Source: Candidatus Rokubacteria bacterium RIFCSPLOWO2_02_FULL_73_56
GTDB lineage: Bacteria > Methylomirabilota > Methylomirabilia > Rokubacteriales > CSP1-6
Direction: 5' to 3'
DNA: 34,165 nucleotides
Assembly: GCA_001788495.1 (NCBI GenBank)
Contig: MGCF01000007.1
Span: 1 to 34,165 of the forward strand
Part shown: piece by piece, positions 11,301-20,300 of the stretch
Layout of the letters: each line of letters starts with the position of its first letter
Position numbering within the stretch: position 1 is the stretch's first letter
The notes under the pieces: generated by a model
The model's input: the letters and a program-made list of their open reading frames with translations, nothing else
Told to the model about the DNA's origin: nothing
The model's database searches: none
Program-made: the position numbers and the translations under genes

Positions 11301-14300
11301 TCCGCGCGCGCGCCGCGGGCTACGCCACCCAGTTCTCGAACGGCGCGCAGGCCTTCAACGCGGCCGCCGGGGTCGTCGTGGCCGCCGCCGTCGACACCCC
11401 CGTGAACTTCGACCTCACGCCGGGCCGCTCGATCACGGGCACGGTGCGGAGCAGCGGGATCCCGCTGGCCGGCGCGCTCATCGGCGTCTACGACAGCAAC
11501 AACCAGTGGGTCGAGGGCTTCTTCACCTCGGGAGCCGACGGCACGTACACGACCGAGGGCCGGCTCAAGGGCGGCGTGAGCTACAAGGTCCAGGCGCAGC
11601 TCTCCGGCTACGCCACCCAGGTGTACAACGGCCAGCGCGCCGTCAACGCGGGCACCCTCGTGGCCGTGGGGGCGACCGATGTCGGCGGGATCGACTTCGC
11701 GCTCGTGCCGGGCGGCGGCTTCACGGGCACGGTCCGGGACACGTTCGGCAACGCGATCGCCGGGGCGATCGTGGACCTCTTCGACGCCGTGTCGGGCGCC
11801 TTCCTGCAGGGCGGCTTCGTCACCCGGGCCGACGGCACTTACGACACGGGGCGCCTGCTCACGGGGAGCTACAAGGTCAAGGCCCGGGTCGTCGCGCCGC
11901 AGTCGTTCGTGGACACGTTCCACACCACCGTGGTGGACGGCAGCGGGCTCGACCTCCGCACCGCCACGACGGTGACCGCCGTCGCCGGCACGGACCTGCC
12001 GAGCGTGGACATCGCCCTGCCGCCGGGCGGCAGGATCGCGGGGACGATCCGCACCCGTGGCTCGGGCCTCGCGATCGCCAACGCCCTCGTGGTCGCGTCG
12101 CGGCTCCAGGCCAACAACTTCTCCGGCACCTTCTCCACCCGGACGGACGCGACCGGCGCCTACGAGCTCCGGGGGCTGCGCGACGGCGAGTGGGTCCTGC
12201 GCGTCGAGGCCGCCGGCCACCAGGTGGGCCACCACAGCGGCAGTCCCGACGCCACCGTCCCGGACAACGCCGCGGCCACGCCCATCAAGATCACCGGCGC
12301 CGGCACCGTGAGCGCCGTGGACCTGAACCTCGCGCCGGGGGGCGGAAGCATCAGCGGCCGCGTGACGCGGATCGGGAGCGGCACCCCCGTGCCCACCAAT
12401 ACGCAGGTCCAGGCCCTGATCGGCGCGGGCAGCGTGTTCCCGCGCGCCAATTTCGTCACCGGGGCCGGCACCGACGGCAACGGCAACTACACGATCTCGG
12501 GCCTGCCGCCCGGTCAGTACCTGGTCCAGGCTGCGAGCACGGGCGCGACGGCCGTGGGCTGGTATCCGACCGAGGCGATTTCCGCCGCCTCGGCGTTCTC
12601 GGTCACCGTGACGGACGGCGCGACGACGGCCGGCATCGACTTCGCCGTGCCGACCTCGCTCCGGACCATCAGCGGCACGGTCAGGGACACGAGCGGCAAC
12701 CCGATCCGCTTCGGCACCGTCGGCGCCGTCAACCCGTTCTTCCAGTTCACCATCCGCGGCGCGGCGCTGAACGGCGACGGCACCTACACGATCGGCGGCC
12801 TGCCGCCCGGCAAGTATCTCGTCCGGGCGACGACCGAGACGACCTACGAGCAGCGGATGTACCCCGACGAGACCGTCGTGCCCGCGGGGACGCCGGTGGA
12901 CGTCACCGTGGCCGGCCAGAGCGGGATCGATCTCGTCCTGCCCGCCACCGGCAGCACGATCGCCGGGCGCGTGCTGACCCTGAGCGATCCCGACAACCCG
13001 CTCTCGCCGCTGGTCCCGGTGCCCGGCGTGCAGGTCAGCGTGCGCAACTTCACCGACAACAACGCCGGGAGCGCGATCACCCAGCTCGACGGGACCTACC
13101 TCGTCCGCGGCGTGCCACCGGGCGAGTACAAGCTCCGGATGCAGAACGGCCCCGACACCCTCCGGACGCCTCACGGCCCGGGCTTCACGATCCGCTACTA
13201 CACCGCGAGCGGCACCGGCGCGGCCATCTTCGACGACGCAAGCTTCGTCCACGTCGACCCGGGCTCGACCGTGACGGGCATCGACCTCACCGTTGCCCCG
13301 GCGACGGGGCGCATCACCGGCACGGTGACCGCCGAGGACACGGGCGCGGCCGTGGTCAACGGCGCCGTTGCGATCCGCGAGTCCACGAGCGGCGCGATCG
13401 TCGGGACCGCGGTGACGCGGGCCGACGGGACCTTCGTCGTGGACAACCTCGCCCCCGGCAGCTACAAGCTCCGCGCCTCGGCACCTGGCTTCGCCGCGCA
13501 GTGGTGGTCCGGCCAGGACACGCGCGAGGCGGCCGACGAGATCGCGGTCGCCGCGGGCACGGTCGGCGGCGTCGACTTCGTCCTGACGCCGAGCCAGGCC
13601 GCCTTCAGCGGCTTCGCGTTCGACACGGCCAGCCAGCCGCTCAGGGACGTCGCGATCACGCTCTACGACGCCGCGACCTTCGGCGTGGACGCCGACGGCC
13701 TGGTGACCGGCTTCGTCACGGGCGTGGGCGTCACCGACTCCCAGGGGCGCTTCGTCGCCGACAACATCAAGCCCGGCAGCTACCTCGCCCTGGCCCGGGC
13801 GCTGGGCTACGCGCGCGTGTACCACGGCCAGCGACCCGACGCCGCCAGCGCCGCGCTCTTCCCGATCACCGTGACGAGTCCGCCGGGTCCGGACGCGCCG
13901 TCGGTGACCTTCACCATGACGCGCACGTCCGACGTCCGGGGGACGATCAGCTACACGGGCCCGCAGGTTGGGGCGCTCAGGATCGGCCTCTTCTGCGACC
14001 CCGGGCTGACGGAGCGCGTGTACGGTCTCGTCGTCCCGTCGCCGGTCTTCCCCCAGGCCTACCAGTTCGGCTCGCCCGCGCCCGACACCCGCGGCCTCCT
14101 GCCCGCGGCCGTCGCCTGCCCGGCGAGCGAGGCGTACTTCGTGGCCGCGTTCGTGGACAGCACCCCCAACGGCGCGCGGGACGCGACCGAGCCCGCGGGC
14201 GCGGTCGGCGGCGTGCCGCTGGCGGAAAACGCCACGGCCAGCGGCACCGACCTCACGCTGACCGACCCGGCCGTCACCTTCGCCGACGTCTCCATCACCA

Positions 14301-17300
14301 AGACGGCGTTCCCGATCGTGCCGATCCTGCTCGGCGGTCAGCTGACCTACACGCTGACCGTCGGCAACGCGGGACCCGGCATCGCCAGCGGCATCGCGCT
14401 CTCCGATCCCCTGCCCGCCGGCACGGCCTTCGCCGCGATCAGCGTGCCCCAGGGCGTGTGCGTCACGCCGCCGGTGGGCGAACCTGGCACCGTGAGCTGC
14501 GCCCTCGGCGCCCTCGTCGCCGGCGCGAGCAAGACCGTCACGCTCACCGTGGCGACGACCGCGACGGGCTCCATTGACAACACGGCCACGGTGACCACGA
14601 CGTCCACCGATCCGAATGGCGCCAACAACAGCGCGAGCGCTCCCGCCTCCGTCTTCGAGACGGGACGCATCACCGGCCGGGTCACCGCCACCGACGGCGT
14701 GTCGCCGATCGCCGGCGCCTTCGTCGAGGTGTTCGACGCCGGCACGGGCGCCTGGGTCGCCGGCGGCATCGTCACGGCCGGCGACGGGACCTACACGACC
14801 GGCGAGCTCACCCCGGGGCAGTACAAGGTCCGCGCCAGCGCGTCGATCCCCGGCCTCGCCGCGACGTTCTACGCGGGCGCCCCGAACCTGACCCTGGCGA
14901 CGGCGGTGACGGTGACGACGGGCGCCACGACGCCGAATGTGGACATCGCGCTCGCGGCCGGCGGCGGCATCGTCGGCACCGTCAGCAGCGGCGGCACGGC
15001 CATCGCGTTCGCGGGCATCGAGGTCTACGACGCCACGACCGGCTTCTGGGTGGACAGCACCCAGACCTCGACCGACGGGCTGTACACGTTCTCGCAGCGC
15101 CTGGCGCCCGGCACCTACAGGGTCCGCGCGCGGGCGAGCGGCTACGCGACCGTGTTCTCGAACGGCGTGCAGGCGTTCAGCGCGGCGGCGAACGTCCTCG
15201 TGGCCGCCGGCGCCGACACCACGGTGGACTTCAACCTCACGGCGGGCCGCTCGATCACGGGCACGGTGGCGAGCGGCGGCGTCCCACTGCAGGGCGCCTG
15301 GATCACCGTCTTCGACGCCAACAACCAATGGGTCGAGGGCGTGGCTTCCGCGGCCGATGGCACGTACACGACCGAGGGGCGCCTGCTGCCCGACCGAAGC
15401 TACAAGGTCCAGGCACAGCTCGACGGCTACGTCACCCAGGTCTACAACGGCCAGCGCACGCTCGGCGCCGGCACTCTCGTGGCCGTGGGCACGACCGACG
15501 TCGCCGGGATCGATTTCAGCCTGGCGCAGGGCGGCGGCTTCAAGGGCACGGTCAGGGACACGAACGGCACCCCGATCGGCGGGGCGATCGTGGATCTGTT
15601 CGACCCCGTGACGGGCTTCTTCCTCGCGGGCGGGCTCCCCACGGCGGCCGACGGCACCTACGACACCGGCCGGATCCTCGGCGGTGCCTACAAGGTGAAG
15701 GCCCGCGTCCCGGCGCCCCTGTCTTTCGTGGATACCTTCCACACCACCGTGCCCGACGGCAGCGGCGTGGACCTCAGGACGGCGACGACGGTGACGGCCG
15801 TCGCCGGCCAGGACGTCCTCGGCGTGGACATCGCGATGCCGCCGGGCGGGCGGATCAGCGGGACGATCCGGACGCGCGGCACGCTGGCGCCGATCGCCAA
15901 CGCGTCGGTGTTCGTGGGGCGGGTCGCGGCGAGCAACTTCTCCGGGGCCTTCTTCGTGCGGACCGACGCCGCCGGCACCTTCGAGGTCCGCGGGCTGCGC
16001 GACGGCGAGTGGACCGTCCGCGTCGAGGCGGCCGGCCACATGGTCGGCTACTCCAGCGGCGTCCCGGACGCGCCCGGCCCCGACGGCGGTGTGGCCCTGC
16101 CGATCGCGATCAGCGGCGCCGGCACGGTGAGCCCCGTGGACCTGCACCTGACCCCGGGTGGAGGCCGGATCAGCGGCCGCGTCACGCGGAGCGGCGGCGG
16201 CGCCGTGCCCGCGGGCACGCAGATCCAGGCCCTCATCGGCGCTGGCAGCATGTACCCGCGGGGCAACTTCGTGACCGGCGTCGGCACCGACGGCAACGGC
16301 AACTACACGATCTCCGGGCTCCCCCCGGGCGTCTACACGCTCCAGGCCGTCGGCAACCAGTTCGCGAACGGCACGGCGATGGGCTGGTACCCGACCGCGG
16401 CGACCTCGCCCGCCTCGGCGGTGCCCGTCACCGTGGTGGACGGCGCCACGACCGCGGGCGTGGACTTCTCGGTGCTCGGCCTGACCGGCGGCGCCTCCCC
16501 GCGGACGATCAGCGGCACCGTGCGGGACGTGAACGGCAACCCGATCCGCTTCGGCACCGTCGTCGCCATCGATCCCTTCTTCCAGTTCGGGATCCGGGGC
16601 ACCGCGCTGAACGGCGACGGGACCTACACGATCCCGACCCTGCCGCCCGGCAGGTACCTCGTCCGCGCGCAGACCGAGACGACCTACGAGCAGCGGATGT
16701 ACCCGGACGAGACCGTCGTGCCCGCGGGCTCGCTCGTGGACGTCACGGCGGGCAACCAGGTCGGGATCGACCTCGCGCTGCCGGCGACGGCGGGGACGAT
16801 CCAGGGCCGCGTCATGACCCCGAGCGATCCGGCCAACCCGCTCTCGCCGCTGGTCCCGGTGCCCGGCGTGCAGGTGAGCGCGCGCAGCTTCTTCGACAAC
16901 AACGTCGGGAGCGCCATCACCCGGCTCGACGGAACCTACCTGATCCGCGCGCTGGCGCCGGGCGACTACATCATCCGGATGCAGAACGGCCCGGACACGG
17001 TCCGCGAGCCGGCCGGGCCGGGCTTCGCGATCCGCTACTACACGGCGAGCGGCACCGGGGCGGCGATCTTCGACGACGCGAGCTTCGTCCACGTCGCCGC
17101 CGGCCAGAGCACCACGGACATCGACCTCGTCCTCGCCCCGGCAACGGCGAGCCTCGCGGGCACCGTGACCGTGCAGGGCACCGGCGCGCCCGTGGTCGGC
17201 GGCGCCGTCTCGATCCGCGAGGCGGCCTCCGGCGCGGCCGTCGCGGTCGCGGTGACCCGGGCCGACGGCTCGTTCCTCGCCAACAACCTGGCGCCCGGCA

Positions 17301-20300
17301 GCTACATGCTCCGCGCCTCCGCGCCCGGCTACGCCGCCCAGTGGTCGTTCGGCAAGGACACGCTGACGGCGGCCGACGCGATCACGGTGACGACCGGCGC
17401 CGTGAGCAACGCCAACTTCGTCCTGACGCCGAGCCAGGCCGCCTTCACCGGCCGGGCCTTCGCGACCGACGGCGAGCCGCTCAGGAACGTCGGCATCGTG
17501 CTGTTCGACGCCGCGACCTTCAGCCTGGACGCGCTCGGGCGGACGACGGGCTTCGTCACCGGCACCAACGTGACGGACTCCCAGGGCCGCTTCATCGCGA
17601 CCAATATCAAGCCGGGCGCCTACGTCGCGCAGGCGCGCGCGCTCGGCTATGCGCGGGTGTTCGCGGGCGGGCGTCCGGACGCGGCAGGGGCGCTGCTCTC
17701 GACGATCACGGTGACGAGCCCGCCGGACCCGGACGCGCCGGCGGTGAACTTCAACATGGCGCTGACGGCCGACATCCAGGGGGCAATCGCCAACGCCGGC
17801 ACGCAGACCGGGGCGCTCAGGATCGGCCTCTTCTGCGACGCCACGCTGGTCCAGCCGGTGTACACGCTTGCGATCCCGGCGCCGAGCTTCCCGCAGGCTT
17901 ACCAGTTCGGCCGGCCGGGCCCGGACACCCGCGGCCTGCTGCCGTCGAGCCTCGCCTGCCCGGTGAGCCAGCAGTACTTCGTCGGCGCGTACGTGGACAC
18001 GAACTCCAATGGGGTGCAGGACGCGACGGAGCCGTCCGGCACGTTCGACGGCGCGACCGCGGTCGGGGTGGCCGTGGCGGAGGGCGCGACGCTCGTGGGC
18101 CGCGACTTCGCGCTCGTCGAGGATCTCGGCGCCGGCGGCACGACGACGACGGCCCTCGCGATCGTCTCGACCTACGTGCCGGCGGGCGGCGGGCTGGCGA
18201 CGCTCGGCGACATCCGGATCGACGAGCACGGCGCGCGGGCCCTGTCGACGGCGGGCCGCATCCGGGTGACGCTGCCGGGCGGCCTCGCGTTCTCCATGCT
18301 CCCCGTGGTCTCGACCGGGCCGAGCTGGGGCCTCGGCATCGTCCAGACCGGCCCCGACGCCCCGCGGCTCGAGAGCAGCGGCGCGGTGTTCTCGTTCGCC
18401 CTCGCGTCGCGCTCGAGCGGCGGCGCCGCGTCCATCATCGTTTCCGGGATGCTCGTGACGGCCTCGACGGGCTTCGTCCCCGACGGCGCTGCCGTCCCCG
18501 TCTCCGTCGCGGTCGACGCGAGCCTGCCGAACGGGCTCACGCCCGAGTCGGTCCAGGTCGCGATCTTCCTCGCGCCCCCGCCCGACCCCGTCTTCACCGG
18601 GATCGCGATCGACAGCAACGCGGCGGGGCTCGGCGTGACGCGCACGGTCGTGCTCAACGGCCTCAACTTCGGCCAGCTCGATTTCACGAACTCCGACCTG
18701 AGCCTGCGCGACACGATCGACTTCGGCCCGGGCATCACGGTGATCGGGGCGCCCTCCGTCAGCCCCGACGGGAAGCAGATCACGGTCACGATCCAGGTGG
18801 ATCCCAACGCGGACGCCGGGCCTCGCACCGTGTCGATCATCGACAGGGGCCCGGACGGTCAGCAGACGATCATCACGGCCACGCTGCCCGGCGGCGGCAG
18901 CTTCAGCGTGGACCCCCTGCCCGTCGTGACCGCGGCGGGCACGGGCGAGACGGGCGCGGGCCCGCTCTTCGCCGATCTGAAGAAGCAGACGCTCTACGTC
19001 GGCGGGAGCAACTTCAGGCCGCCCACGACGACGCCGTCGAACCTCGTCGTCCAGGTGGGCGGTGGCGGGATCACGGTTGACCCGACGAGCGTCGTGTTCC
19101 TGTCGGACATGCGCCTCGCGGTCGAGGTGGACGTGGCCGCTGGCGCCGACGCGCTCTCGCCGCGGACCGTGACGGTGACGAATCCCGACCTCGGCACGAC
19201 CACGAGCGCGGCGATCCTCGCAATCGCGCCGCGCCCGCCCGACGCGCCCGAGGGCCTGCCGGCGCCGAAGAACTCCGGCTCGTCCACGTCGACGACGCCG
19301 CCCTCGCTCTCCTCGATCAGCCCGGCCGCCGCGCGCACGGGCGCCTCGGTGACGATCAGCGGCACCAACCTGGGGAGCGCGACGGCGAGCAAGGTCACGT
19401 TCACGGCGGCGAACAACGCCAAGGTCACGGTGAGCCCGACCAGCGGCGGCGCCTCGAGCCTCGCGGTGCTGGTCCCGGCGACGGCGGTGGACGGCCCGGT
19501 GACGGTCGCGAACGGCACGCTCCAGAGCAGCAACTCGCTCGCGTTCACGGTCACGAACCCGCGGCCGTCCGGGGTGAGCCCGGGCAGCGCCTTCCAGGGC
19601 GACACGCTCACGCTCGACGTCACCGGCACCAAGTTCCAGAGCGGGATGACGGTGCAGCTCAGCCCGTCCACCGGCGCGACGCTCGGCGCGGTGATCTTCG
19701 TGGACGCGACCCGCGTCCGGATCCCCGTCACGCTCGCCGCGAACGCACCGACCGGGCTCAGGAGCGTGGTCGTCACGAACCCCGACGGCGGCACGGCAAC
19801 GCTCGCCAACGCGTTCGAGGTGAAGCTCAGATCGGCGACGACGATGACGCTGGCCCTGCGGCGGGCCGACGGCACGCCGCTCGACGTCCCGGCCTGGCTC
19901 CCCAGCGTGGACGGCGTCAGCGTCACGCTCGACGCGACCGGCCGGTGCACGGCCAAGACGGTGACGCCGACCCTCCTGATCGTGGAGGCCCAGCTCGCCG
20001 GCACGTCGCTGCCGCCGCAGCTCACGTTCACGATCACGCCGTCGGCGATCAAGGGCACCGCGGCGAACGAGGACTGCGAGATCGACCCCGTGACGCTGCT
20101 GCCGACCGCGGTCCCGACCAACGACTTCGGCATCGGCCAGGTCGCAACGATGCCGAGTCTCACCGCCCCGCTCTCCGTGACCGTCGGCGGCGCCAACGGC
20201 GTCTACCAGGCCCAGCTCGCCTCCTGGGACTGGGGTGGCAAGGTGCGCATCGAGGTGACGGACAGCCCGACCTCGCCGACGGTGGCGGGCAGCCTGCGGC

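Noticed and set aside
10189-14577. 1462-aa plus-strand ORF in another frame of the giant gene (and 15328-19080, 1250 aa)
   Set aside because: Alternative-frame translations dominated by R/G/H/P typical of high-GC out-of-frame reading; the 8324-21508 frame carries all domains.
10850-18125. Mobile element or transposon-driven repeat as the origin of the duplicated block
   Set aside because: No transposase, terminal inverted repeats or target-site duplication seen; similarity is confined to coding modules in frame.
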